Assembly (NCBI RefSeq): GCF_018320785.1 | Contig: NC_054867.1 | Coordinates: forward strand, 20,790,855 to 20,854,854 | Direction of reading: 5' to 3' | DNA length: 64,000 bases | Source: Cheilinus undulatus | Lineage: Eukaryota; Chordata; Actinopteri; Labriformes; Labridae | In this document: in pieces, positions 38,900 through 51,002 of the stretch | Numbering within the stretch: position 1 is the first letter of the stretch | How the letters are laid out: every line of letters begins with the position of its first letter | Position numbers and translations under genes: made by a program | Notes under the pieces: model-generated | What the model was told of the DNA's origin: nothing | Seen by the model: only the letters and a program-made list of their open reading frames with translations | The model's database searches: none

Positions 38900-40603
38900 T
38901 TCACTTTCCTCACTCCTCAGAGTTTGTTAGCCTGCTATACAAAGTAGAGATGGTTTGAATGAATAATATCCATAATCATCTGAAATGTCATGCTCCAACT
39001 CGTGTCAGCATGGAGGCAAAGCTATTCAGCTTAAAGCTGTAAAAGGCCTCAAGACAGTCTGGCTGCCCTATGATTACTTCTGACAGCCACTCCTGCAGAC
39101 AGTTCATCTGAGACATAGTATATCTCAGAACAGAAATACACGTTAAAACTTCTGAAATAAAATGGGATTAAACTTCCATTCAGGGTAAGTGTTACGGTTA
39201 GGCTGACAACAAAATGCCTAAAAAAGCCAAGTAAACAGTCTGATAACAGGAAAAAACTTAATGCAGCCAGTGCAGATGATGTAGCTCAGTTAGCTGCTTA
39301 ACCAGAGCTACGTAGCTAAAGATAAGCTCATAAAGCAGCTATGCAAGCTATGTAGGTACATTATCTACGTAGATTTTTTAGCTTAAGCTACGTTTGCTGA
39401 AGCTCATGTTGCTAAAGCTAACTTAGCTACATTGCCTCATATAGTAATGTTAATTACATAGCTAGCTCAGCTATGTTAGCCACCATCTGTGTAACTACTT
39501 ATAAAGGGTCTATACATAAATTAATCCCAGATTAACCTTTTCCTTGGTTTTATTTTTAAAAATGTTAATTATTCTGTAATGTTTACAGTGTTTATTTCAT
39601 GAATGTCCATGCCAGACATTGTTTATTGAATAAATCTGAATTTTAAAAAAGTAAAACTGGAAATATGTTGTACAGCACTTCCTTGCTGAGATATATGATG
39701 TCACAGATGAACGGTCTGTGAGTGGCTGTCAGAGATGTACAGTCTACAGCCAGACACCTCTCTAAAGGCTTGTCAATATGCAACGCCTCACTTCTGTTTT
39801 TCCCATTTATAAATAATATCACAAGATATCTTAGGCTACTTTTTACGAGGGGAGCCCTAAATTCACAGGGCCAGAGACTTACACTTTTAACGGATGTAGT
39901 GTGGACAAAGAGTATACGATGTTGATGATAATGTCTGACACTTGTGCTGTTAGGACAAAATGTAAAGCCAGAACAAGCCAGATGGGTTAGGATTGGCTGA
40001 AGTATGCTGAGCTTTCACTGCTGAATACTTGAAGAAATTTGGGCTTTGGTTGCATTGAGGATTGATATAACAGGGTTTAAAAACTAGACATGGACAGGGT
40101 AATAGAAATATTTGTTGTTGGCATGTTTTTTCTTAGGCAGAGTCAATAACTTGAACATGATTATTTGCCTTCTTACCATATAGTGAAACAATCATCTTTT
40201 CTAGCTTAAGAAACAAGGCAGGGGATGGTTCCACCCCTAGAGAAACACCAAAGAGACTCAGAGGTTGCTCCCAAAAAGCGTTGGAATAATTCTCTTCAGT
40301 TTTGAAAAAAAGAAAAAAAAAAAACAGAGTGCAAGCTGTAATTAAGGCAAACGGTGAAAACACCAAAATCTAACTTTCAGTGAAAACAGTTCCAACTAAC
40401 CTATCATCTGAAAACTACTCTGTTGAAACCATTTGTATTAGTTTAATAAATGATGAAAAGTTTTTGGGCTGTAAACCTCTGACCCCACTGTGCACACACA
40501 TACATTTGCGCACACGCACACAGAAATTGTAACACAACATGTAAAAGACAAAGGGGATGTTGATGGGGGAGTTGGCAGGGAGGAGGAGTTGTCACTCAGA
40601 TCA
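38900..40603 (-). other. Probable UBE2R2 3' UTR (extent unknown)
   Basis: Human UBE2R2 has a long 3' UTR, so the non-coding DNA to the left of the stop codon is likely transcribed. A minus-strand AATAAA at about 39591-39596 could close a UTR near 1 kb, but others exist farther left. Sequence alone does not settle the end. The part at 40300-40325 is an A-rich tract. Confidence 0.3.
39270..39485. repeat. AGCTACGTAGCTAA-type cryptic repeat
   Basis: Words such as AGCTACGTAGCTAA, TAGCTTAAGCTACG, AGCTAACTTAGCTACAT and AGCTAGCTCAGCTA recur over about 215 bp. It is a degenerate, locally palindromic minisatellite-like stretch, probably within or near the UBE2R2 3' UTR. Confidence 0.6.
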
Positions 40604-43600
40604 TCACGAGTCCTCGTTGCCAGAGTCATCCTGGTTGTCGTAACGTCTGGTGGATGTACTGCCCTCCTCCACGGTGCTGAAGCCTCCAGCCTCGCCTACA
40701 GACTCCATCTCGCTCTCATCTTCGTCCTCGTCCTCCTCCTCCATGTCGTCGTCATAGAGGTCGTCGTAGAGAAGGTCCGAACTGCTGTCCTGAGAGGGGA
40801 CTCTGGTCTGGACGCAGTACTCAGCCAGTGTGGTCGGCACTTTGACACCATCGCGCTCAGCCTCTGCCGCTGTTGACAGCACCTGCTTCCTGTGGGCCAA
40901 ACAGGAATTCAATCAGTGTCAGTAAATGTTCCTTTATGCTTAATGAACTAATCATATTCAGGATGATAAATACCTGATAATCTCGGCATACTCCTTGTCC
41001 TTGCCTTTGCTGTCCCTCCATTTGCGAAACATGACAGATGCATCCACATTGGCCGGAGAGAAGGTGTTGGGCTCATTGAGCAGCGAGATCACACTAAGCA
41101 GGATAGTCCTGATGGTGAGGGAACAGCACACAAACACATGGAGAGTGAAAATGAGGACACTCTAGTATCAGATCCTGCCATTGTATGAAAGAACAGCTCT
41201 ATGCAGGCTTTCTTTTCTTTGGTAAGCTTCATCCCAGCCTAGACAGAGAAGTTCACTCACCTCTTTCCCTTTGTGGCTCAATTACATGGAGCATTCAATC
41301 TGCACAGGTTTTCAAACACAGCCTCAGCACTTTACATCTAATCCTCCACACAGGCAGACTCCATGCTGATACTTTGAATTTAAAAGAAATTCTGATACAT
41401 ACCCTGCGGCAGTTCCTTGTTCTTACAGTGTTACTCAGAACAAGGGAATACTAAAACTGTGAGCTGTATGTACTTTACATGAGGATTTTTTGGGAAACGT
41501 TTTTTCTTTCCTTTTGCTAGCATATTCTTTCTGTCATTCTGCCTTTATTAGATATGTTAGAGAGTCAAACTGGGGGATTACCAAATGCCTCAACATCACT
41601 AAACTTCTCACACCCTCAGCTTTCTTTCCCACAGCCTATAATCAAAAACCCAAATTACAGAGGAGGTATAGTGGGCCTTTACTTAGATCAGGGGTTCTCA
41701 ACATCAGGACCCCCATCACCTCCTTGATGATAAGATACGACCCAAATTTCTTAAAATTTTCAATCCTAATCAAATCATTTAATAAAAATGTGGCAGTTCG
41801 GGCTTGAGATGGAAGAAAGGATGTGATGAAATCAAGGTATAAAGACATGTCCTTCAAAATAAAGGCACATCAAAGACTTTTTGCCACAGTTTTTTCCAGA
41901 CGCACATCTGACACCCACTGAAAATGGCTTTGTGACCCATTTTTAGGCCAAAAACCCGCTTGTTGGATAAGGACTTTGATAATTTTTTTCAAAATGTACT
42001 GCCGTTTACATTATTTACTAATGCTTAAGTAATCGTGCACACTGAAATGAGAAAAAAACAAACAAAAAGAAATTCAAGTGCATATTTAAGGCTATGTGAC
42101 AGATGTTACCTGACGTTCTGGGTTGGGTTCCATCTTTCGGAGGGTAACTCCCCACTCTGAGGGTCATCTACTGGAGGATGCAGGATAGAAATGCACACAT
42201 CTCCATTCTGCAAATAAACAAAATAAACAGAATAATTAATGTCAAGAATAGAAAACTGCAGGTCGACACGTGTCGTGCATTTTGTTTCCCCTGTTTTCCG
42301 GTGATAATGATACATTTAAAGGTCGTTTTCCTCTACATCTTGACTTATTTCCCTTATGATCCTGGAGTGACAAAAGCCCAAAACAAACAAAGCTAGTGGG
42401 AGCTTGCAGTGAATTCACATCAGAATGTTTTGGCTATTCTCCAGCTATTCTAATTGTTTAGCAGCAGATGACAGACTATCTTACAGTGAAAAGCTGACCT
42501 TCAGCAATGGGATAAGATTTCTTGACCTGTACTTACAGTCTGGTCAGTGGATAGGATAAAAAACTATAGCCAGAGTTACAGGGACTGGATATCACCATAT
42601 ACTTATGAAGAAACCCTGCATCTATACTGTAGAAAAATTCAAGCCATACAATTCTCTGGACACATACTTAACTGCACAATCTTGTACTTAACTGTAGGGG
42701 ACAAAACAATAATCCAAGCCAATATTAGCATGTGACTGATTATCTGTATCTGTGACTGATGATTAAATTAATTTATTTAAAAGTGTGCTACTTTGGCTCA
42801 GCTGTGAGTTGTGTTTTCTCCTTTGGCTCCCTTATTCATATTCAGTAAGAAGATAACATACTGACAGTTACGTCTCATTTTTACTGTAAATGCGTATTGG
42901 TACCAAATAATACTTAACAGTTACATGAACTACTAATTACTGGTCACAGGTCAGGTCAGGTATGGGAGCATATGCCAGTTCAGCAGTTTGCCGTGTCAAC
43001 CTTGGTCCTGTGCTGCTCTGGCTTCCTGATGACCATATGCCAGGCCCATGCCCCTTCTCTCCAGGTATCTTCCCAGCTGCCCCCTCAACAACCCATGCGG
43101 CCATCCCAGGGAACTGGACTAGCCCACCAGGTTCTGGGCACCCAGTATGCAGTGAGATGAATCAGGCCCAGGAGTGCACCAGGTGCCTGTACAAGTGCAG
43201 CTGTTGTTCCTGTATCAACCAGCTGACCCTTCCCATCACCACTCTCCGGAGCACGTCGACATTAGACACACTTGGGTATTGTTAGCACAGTCTTGTCAAC
43301 AATATCCAAAAAAGCGCTGAAGAAAAGTTGTCACAAGGGAGTCCAGTTGGCATCTCTGGCTATTAGTCGATGTCCAGGCCTCAAAAGAGTAAAGTAAGTC
43401 TGGAAGGAACAAGGACTCTGACTTTTGTCCAGATGCTCAGCTACCTGCGTCACCGCTCAGTGAACCCATCGCCCCATGTGCAAGTCCAAGTCTGCTCTTG
43501 ATCTCAGCCTCACAGTCAGTGAATCGATGGATTACACTGCCAAGGTGGGTGAACTGCTCTACAACTTCCACGCTCCCACCATTCACAGACCCAGATTCAA

Positions 43601-46600
43601 TGACAGCATACAAAGCATCCCCAAATACCTGGATCTTAGTTTTGGCCCAGGAGACATGCATTCCCAACACTTTAGCCTCCTCACTCAGCAAGTTAAGAGC
43701 CCCCGCAAAGATCACTACAATCTCCGCAAGTATCACAGCATCATCAGCAAAGTCTAGATCAGTGATCTGTACATCACCAAATGATACCCCACAGTCTACT
43801 ACCCCTGTTACCTGCCCCTTTATCCAGTCCATACAGATACTGAAGAGTGTAGGGGCTAAGACGCACCCCTGCCTCACCCCAATATCAACTGGGAATAAGT
43901 CAAGAAGTGGAGCCACCACACTTCAAAGTACTCTCTGTAACAGAATAAAGGGTTTGTACCAGCTGAATGAGCGAATGTGGGATCCTGTGTAGCTCCAGAA
44001 ATCTCCAGAAGGCATTTCTACTCACCAAGTCGAACACCTTCTGGAAGTCAACATAGGCTTCAAGCAACTCCACTGAATTCAAGAAAGCACATAGTGAGGA
44101 CCTGAAGTGCCAGGATATGGTCTACAGTAGACCACTATCGGTACTGGCCCTAGAAAATCAATATCAGTCAACCCCTACAGTCACGAGATATAGGCTGATA
44201 GACATCTGCCTTGTATGGTTGGGTTGGTATTAAGCTCTTTGTTAATCATTTAGTTAATCATTTAAGTATGCTAGCATAACAAAAATCACTGTAAGAATTT
44301 CTTGTACACAGCTGAGGCATACTTGTGATTTATACTCCAAATTGGTCTACTGATTGCTTTCTAGAGCATAATACAATTTTCTCCCTTATCACAAGAAAAA
44401 CAGCAGCTATCCTGAGTTTAAGAGATAAATAAGATGAGATCTCAAGAAAACAATTGGGAATTTTTTGGTAAAACTTAGTATATCCAATGTATAGGTGGAT
44501 GTCTGGGCAGGGCTTCTGTGCCCAGATATAATGTCAATAACTACACAAATCCATAATTGACTGCAAGTATTTTCACACATTTTGTAGCCATTTTCAAACA
44601 CACACAAAAAAAATGATTTACCTCATAGATGTTGGGGTGCCACATCTTGGTGAGGAAGCGAAAGGTTGGTGGGGAGTATGGGTAGTCCACTGGGAACTTG
44701 ATGTGAGCCTATGAGAACAAACAGCGGATGAAGGTCAACATATGTTCTCCAGACAGCCAAGCTGGACTTGCCAAGTGTTGTCCTTTGAGCCTGCCAGTCT
44801 CAGCCTTAGGGTGCAGAGACCACAGGGGGGAAGTGAGTGGATGTTTTGAGCGTGCTTGTGGCAGATTGGAACATGGATTTGAAATGTTAAATGCTCTGGA
44901 GAGTCCTTCTTTTATGCTTCTTTAAACAAAACCAACATGAAACAATCTGGAACAGCAGCATTTAACAGGTGTCCCAAGGAGGTACATGTTGCTTTCAAGA
45001 TGCTTTCACAATTCGGGCAGCAAAAGGTTAAGAAAGCTGTTTACAGCCAGTCTGGGGTTAGCATAACTTTGATAAGTCCAGACTGAGGTGATATAACTTT
45101 GTGTTTTCTGTTCAAGTCAAACAGGGAGAAGCATTAAAAACAAAGCCCCCCTTTGTTGACTTGTCTGGCCTCACAATATGACCCACACCACATATTCAAA
45201 CACAGAGGAGCTGTGTACATTTTGATTTGAAGTCACATATAAAACAGATTCATCCTATGCATCCATGTCACGGTCAAGCAGACGTCATTTGTGCTTAATA
45301 TTTTGTAATGAATTATAATAAAACTCCACATAAGTTAGGGCTGCCGGCTCTGTGTTCTGTTTCAAAAAGTGTTTCGTAACTAACTAGGTGAAAGGCTTGG
45401 GTGTGTGTGTATAACAGCACCCCAGCTCTCACTGACCTGCTGCCACTCAGATAGGACTATCAATACTCTACATGCAGCTTCTGCCCTGGTGCAGCCTTGG
45501 AACATATTAAACACTGATGTCCTGGTATACTGATAGATCTTGCACTTAATATCTGTTGGTTATATTAGAGGAACAACAACACAATCTTAATCAAAATGCT
45601 TGATAATGCAGAGTTTGATCTTTAGATCCCTGCCCCACAGGATGCATGCAGGAATCAGCAGCAGAAACAAAATATCAGCCTGTGTTTCACATGCAACATA
45701 GAAAGTAAAGATGTGATTACACCACTCAATTTTGCAATAACAATGAAAAGTTCAACAAACAGGTGTTAACAGTGCATAAAAGGCCTAAGTCAGCTTCACT
45801 AGTTGGCCTGCTGTCTGTCTCATTTACCACCCGGATTCTAAACATATCCCTGCTAAATCCAAATCCAGCACTTTTTCACTACTGCATTGACATCTACAAA
45901 TTTAAGGTAGCAGCTAACTAGCTTAAATCTCATCTCATCTCATGGCTGGCTGGTGACCAGTCCTGGGTGTACCCCACCTAATGACAATGACAGCTGGGAT
46001 AGGCTCCAGCCCCCCCCTCCATGACCCCAAACGGGATACATGGTATAGAAAATGGATGGATGCATCTCAATGATCTAAAGATTCACAAAAATTAAGACTG
46101 ATACCGACACAAATGTTCAAAATAACAGTTTAGCCGATACCAATGTTTTTATTATCACTGCTTTTTATGCAACACTCCCACTCATCAGCATTTTCTCTCA
46201 TTTCACCATGAAAACTGAACAGAATTTGTCAAACTGGTACCTTCTTATGCCCTGTAAAAAATCTTTTCTTTGATTCAGCAGTCAGCTACACCAGATGCAC
46301 GCATAAATCTAGTAGACACAACACTGGCTTCTGATATCTGTTAATGACACGTAATTAGCCAGTGACTAGTGTTTGTCAACACGGCCGGATTTGGCTTATA
46401 CCAGTGCATCCCTCCAATTATGTAAAAGTATGATCATTACTAAAGCCTTCATCTAATGGGTGAAATGTGAATGAGAAAGCCCTTTTTTCTACTTCAAATA
46501 ATTTCTATTTTTTGTGATAAATTCAGACTTCTGTGGCATGTGTTTTGCATAATTTAATACTGTGATCATGTTAATCAACTAAGGTGCCTCTAAGAAATTT

Positions 46601-48907
46601 TCACCCCCTTGGATGTTTTACCCTTTTATTGACTTAATAAATCAATCGTTGTCAATACAATTTGGCCACTCCAGAACTCTAGTCCAGATTTTAAAAGTTT
46701 TCTTTGACTAGTTAAGAACCAAAGCAACAGTTGTTGTATGCAGAGTCTCCACCATCTCAGCTGCTGAAGCTTGTAATTCCTTCAGAGTAGTCATAGGTGT
46801 CTTGGTGGCCTCTCTCACTAGTCTCCTTTTTACACTCAGTTTATGAGGACGGTCTGATCTAGGCAGATTTACACATGTGCTATATTCCTTCCATTTTTGT
46901 TAATGGATTTAACTGAACTCCAGGGGATGTATTGTGCCTTGGAAAACTTTATTGTATCCATCCCCTGACTTATCCTTATCCCTAATTATCCTTATCAATA
47001 ACCTTTTCTCTGACTCGCTTTGAGAGTTTTTTGTCTTCATGGAGTAATGACAGCAAGGAATAGTGATTAACCAGTGACTGGACCTTCCAGACACAGGTGT
47101 CTTTATACTACTATCACTTGAGACACATTCACTACACTCAGGTGATCTCCATTTCACTAACTATGAGACTACTAGCACCAGTTGGCTGGATCTTTGCTGA
47201 AATAGGCCAGTTACTTTGAAGGGGGTGAATATTTATGCTCTGACATATTTCACCTCACATATTTTTTAATTGACATAACTTTGTAGAAATCTGTTTTTAC
47301 TTTGAAATTACAGAGATTTTTTGGTAATTCTTTTGGTCAAAAAAACAAATCAAATTGACCACGACTAACTTATAAAATCAAATGGGTTTCCAAAGGGATA
47401 AATCCTTTTTATGGGCTCTGTATGTAGCCCTGCCCAAAATGTTATTAAATTTAAATTAATCACATCCCTCCAAAATAGAAACTTTTTCATGTCTTTCTTT
47501 AACACACCAGATAGAACAAATCTGTCTCAGAATAATATTCAATTATATTGGCGCTATAGAGGCTCAGAAATGAGCAAGCAATAAGGTGCCCTATGATATG
47601 TTTTATTAGCACGAGGGTCTGGTAAATAGGAACCTATAGCTTAATGAATCTTGTCACTTCTGCACGTTTTTTTTGTTTCTGATTATGATCCTCTTTTTTA
47701 AGTGCTTGCAGCGTCCTTTAACTTTGTGTTGCTGTGCTGCAGTTGTCTCTGCTATAAGCTGTCAAATATAAAAAAAACTAACTGTCCTGAAGGGGGCATG
47801 TATTCTTCAGTGCTCTTATGTAGCCAACATTTTCAGTCTGTTTATGTGTGTAGATTTTTCTTTATCCAACCTCAGGGTCTAAGGATAGAGCATGTAATAT
47901 AATATGGATGCAGATTGCTGGAGAAAAAGCCTGAAAATTACTTTTAATATTCAAGGCTATAAAGTTCAAACTGATTTAACTTGGCTTTACAGTAGATGTA
48001 GCCAGTTACTGTAAGGACAGAACATGATTCAATCAATGAATTTCAGTTGAACTAGTGCAACAACAAGGCCTGCTCTGTTTTACTTTTAAATTCCTGGAAA
48101 GCCACAGTGTCATCTGCACTGCCCAAACTTGTATGCAGGCTCTCACTGTGCTGGTTTTTTTGTAAATGTTTCACTGTATAAGTATCATGGAAGACAGCAA
48201 GATCAGTCCCATCTTGCCCTTCTCTCTTACTCTTGCTCTGCGCTGAGGTGCCATTTATATCGGTCTCACAGCTAAAAATAGCCATCTGAAGCACAACCAT
48301 CATACAGTGAGGGGGGGAAGGCTGGACAAGGAGAATGGAGGGACGGGGAGGAGGGCTAAAGATTATAGAAATATAAATGGCTGCCTGAAAATATGTAAAA
48401 ACTGAAAAAAAATGTTAGAACAGTGGAGGTGAGCCAGGTCATTGTTGCATTATAGATTCAAAGTCTTGTATTATAAGATTTTACCTGATTTGACACTGTG
48501 GGTTCAAGCAGAGTCAGTGTCACTGAACTACCTGGCTGCTTTCCAAGTTGCAGCAATATCCCATATATCCTACTTAGAGAGAAAAACTGACCTGGAGAAC
48601 AGTTGCACCATGCACACACAATATAATAACCTGCTAATGGCTATAAATCATTTTAATGAATCTATCTTATAATCTGGATATGCTCAATGTAGTTATCTGC
48701 ACTTTTGGAAATTAAGAGTTTTTCCCCCACCTTAAAATAGCCGCCCTCATACAGGGTGTTGGGGGGTCCGAAGATGGCCACTTCCCAGTTGTAGAGGTCA
48801 GACTCCTCCACGAGAGTGATGCGAAAACCCTCCACAGGCTGCTCCTGCAAAGACTTCAGCTCCATCATCAGGGCTTTCTGTGAACTAGGGGTTGCCTGGT
48901 GGGCCAT
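40604..48907 (-). CDS. ube2r2: UBE2R2, CDC34-family ubiquitin-conjugating enzyme E2 R2
   Basis: Five coding exons: 48907-48731, 44708-44622, 42207-42110, 41108-40974 and 40889-40604 (TGA). Phases agree and give 260 residues. The UBC fold reads [43 protein letters not shown] at 83-85, catalytic C93 in [12 protein letters not shown], and the CDC34-type acidic loop insert [13 protein letters not shown]. Residues such as TYLYEGG versus CDC34's [24 protein letters not shown] and [13 protein letters not shown] favour UBE2R2 over CDC34. The E2 works with SCF and other cullin-RING ligases to build K48 chains. The acidic C-terminal tail, a CK2 target in the human protein, is about 22 residues longer than human (238) and includes a Ser/Thr/Gly-rich insert before DDSGNEDS. 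Confidence 0.95.
41690..41960. mobile_element. hAT-like MITE fragment
   Basis: CAGGGGTTCTCAACATCAGG at 41693 and the GACCCCC that follows match the terminal type of the element at 8320. CCATTTTTAGGCC near 41938-41950 may mark the other side, but no inverted end or duplication is convincing. Lies in UBE2R2 intron 3. Confidence 0.45.
42960..44095 (-). mobile_element. LINE (non-LTR retrotransposon) fragment with reverse transcriptase
   Basis: On the minus strand, from 44082 the translation gives [19 protein letters not shown], then after a frameshift near 43915 [19 protein letters not shown] and the polymerase motif FADD in [13 protein letters not shown], and [12 protein letters not shown]. Further left, in shifted frames, are [11 protein letters not shown] and [19 protein letters not shown], the usual C-terminal zone of these elements. 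It is 5'-truncated, with at least two frameshifts and a stop, and sits in UBE2R2 intron 2. Clade not resolved. Confidence 0.82.
44116..44240. repeat. Degraded repeat with ATCGGTA/ATATCAGTCAACCCCTA motif
   Basis: ACCACTATCGGTACTGG, AAAATCAATATCAGTCAACC and CCCTA resemble ends of a common fish dispersed repeat. Boundaries unclear. Confidence 0.3.
45930..46068 (+). mobile_element. RTE-type LINE 3' tail
   Basis: GGCTGGTGACCAGTCCTGGG, GTGTACCCC, ACAGCTGGGATAGGCTCCAG and the end ATAGAAAATGGATGGATG match the well-known 3' end of fish RTE/Rex3 LINEs. Only the last about 130 bp is present. Confidence 0.75.
46075..46425. repeat. Degraded DNA repeat, GATACC/GTGCATCCCT type
   Basis: Contains ACTGATACCGACAC, GCCGATACCAATGTTTTTA and ends TTATACCAGTGCATCCCT. 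A related sequence flanks the LINE at 31356-32095. No coding frame. Confidence 0.4.
46582..47420 (-). mobile_element. Tc1-like transposon, internally deleted copy
   Basis: Same family as 3613-4930 but opposite orientation. TA flanks (46580-46581, 47421-47422), with the left end AGGTGCCTCTAAGAAATTT and the right the complement of CAGAGCCCATAAAAAGGAT. At 839 bp it keeps the N-terminal transposase region on the minus strand ([18 protein letters not shown] near 47040) and lacks most of the catalytic part. Inactive. Confidence 0.83.
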
Positions 48908-49870
48908 GTTGATCCCACGTCTGACTTCAGCAGTACAAAAAAAGGATGCATATGTAAGTAATGGCCTCAGTGAAGCTGTCAAGATACCTAAACCGTATAT
49001 ATTTTAGATGTTAAGGCAACTGTTGACTCTGCAGCCACACCAACTATCGATTAGCTTTGTTTACATCGACATTAAAGAGGAAATAGCTAAGAGTAAGAAA
49101 CAACAACAGAGAACAGATGTAAGTCCTTAACACCAAGTAAATAATTCAGACACAAACAGGATATGTAGCCTGCAAAGCTAGCATAGGTCAGTGTTTAGGT
49201 TCGCAGGCCTTTTCTAGTGAAGAAGCAAAGTTAATAAAAAGTGTTTACCTCTGTCTCCTTGTACTGTTATTTGTATTTGTTTAGTTACAGCTGAAAACAG
49301 GAAGATATACTCATTGGTTGTCCATGCTAGTCTGGCTATGTCTTGTCACAGACAGTGGCAGAAGCAGTGGGTTTTCTGCTGAAGCCTATGGCTGGTCCTC
49401 GTGTTGTGTTTCCGAAATTCTTTGTGTGCCAGTGTTGACAGTTGACATGGAGCTAGTATCAGTGTAAGTCACGGTCTCCTGTGGATCATTCTTGGGCTCA
49501 AAAGAGGAAACTCGTCCCCCCTGACATCACTCCTCGCTGCTGGTTCGGTTCGGATAGGCGCTCAGCTGATCCCTGCTTGTTTATGTTTGTTTATCTGCTC
49601 TCTGGCAGTCTCAACTTCTCCACACGTCAGCTAAACCCCTACCGAGCAACTTCGTTCAAACGGAGCAGCTTTTCTACTCACTGCCGTCCCCCGCGGCACA
49701 GTGGCAGTGTTAAAGGACGATATATTCGAGCCTATGGTCGCGAAAAGTACAGTGAGTAAAAGGTTTATACTCGCGTATTACAGTAGATTTCATCGATTTT
49801 TATTTTCCTCCCATCGGTGCTTCCGGCTATCATTGCGCGTGTCAGAAGTACGTAAAGCACGTACAGGTCT
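48908..49870 (-). promoter_or_regulatory. UBE2R2 5' UTR, upstream exon and promoter region
   Basis: The coding first exon seems to begin at an acceptor about 20 bases before the ATG (minus strand, pyrimidine/T tract then AG near 48924). An upstream non-coding exon could end at 49249, where the minus strand reads AGAG|GTAAAC. CpG-containing DNA at about 49490-49880, including TGACGTGCGCG near 49876, marks the likely promoter. Confidence 0.45.
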
Positions 49871-50789
49871 GAACGTGACGTGCGCGTCCTCGACGCTGAA
49901 AAAGCGAGGAAGAATATTTTCTTTTAAAAAGTGTGCAGTTCAAGATATTTCAAGTGCAACAGAACGGTATCCAGTGACTTTTAATAGCTTCCTTATAAAT
50001 TTGTGTGAGTATGGTAAAAGGCTCAACAGCCCAATTTACCCCTAGTTTAATGTTTTTGTGTTCTATATTGTTGTTGTGGGTTTACAAAAAAGGCAGTTTC
50101 TACGTTTACTGTAATCACAAATTACAAATAAAAGATATATCCACGGAATTCCCGAGTTTATCGTTTGTAATCCTCAATCACACCATGTGGCTTTCTTCTT
50201 CTCTTCTGTAAAATTTTTTAATAGGTAATATTAATTTAGAGGTTTTGTGGCTTAAATATACTCTGTAAAGTTGGTAATGGAAGGCAATGTTAGTCAAATT
50301 TATAACCTCAGTGCTGAAGCTAAGAAGATAATGAAGCCTGTCTAAGTTCTGAAAATAATATTTAAAGCCTTAAAATGTGAATTTTTGGGGGGATTCATAA
50401 ACTTGGTTGTTCAATATGGCCTTCAAAAAAATCATACAAAGCCAATGAACTAGGGAGGTTAACCATGAAGAGAGGCAAAGAAATGGATGCTAAACAATTC
50501 AAAGTTTTCTTGATTTACCTGAAAACTGAATTTCCTTATGACATAATTACTATAATCGGCCCAGGTCTTATGATATAAAATGTTTGAAGTACAAATAAGC
50601 ACATTTTAAAACGATTTATGCTTTTTATATTAACAACATTTTGTGTTTGCGTCATTCTTATATCTCTTCCTCGGTTTAAAAAAATGTTTTCTTGTTTTTT
50701 ACTATGATTGATGTTTTCTATTTAGGCGAGGCTATTATTTACCCTGTTATATTTTTCCTCTCTACACAACCACACACTGGTTGCAGCGC

Positions 50790-51002
50790 GTGAAGCGTTG
50801 TGATGGTCCTACGTCATGCAGATGAGTGACGTCAGACAGGAACCAGTGGAAGGGAGCTTGACAAATCAAGATGGCGTCCCACGCTGAAGCAGGAAAGAGA
50901 TGTCAGGATAAATAAAACTCATTCGGAGATAAGTTTAAAATTGAGTGCCGCCTCGACGAGAAGAAATTCGGAATTTGAGAGAACAAGACGGAGCAGATAT
51001 AG
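50790..51002 (+). promoter_or_regulatory. UBAP1 promoter and non-coding exon 1
   Basis: A perfect CRE, TGACGTCA, lies at 50827-50834, with a second CGTCA at about 50812. AAGATGGCG near 50869-50877 is a YY1-type element seen at many housekeeping start sites; the ATG inside it opens only a short frame. The exon ends at 51002 with the donor AG|GTGAGA, and the next exon starts at 54521. The intron of 3.5 kb shows no other exon. Confidence 0.6.

Larger units (their letters stand above)
44709..48730. other. UBE2R2 intron 1 (4 kb)
   Basis: Holds the RTE tail, the degraded repeat and the Tc1 copy listed above. The remainder is AT-rich with no recognisable exon. Confidence 0.55.

Noticed and set aside
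43498-43992. 164-codon plus-strand frame
   Set aside because: It lies antisense to the LINE reverse transcriptase, which explains the DNA fully.
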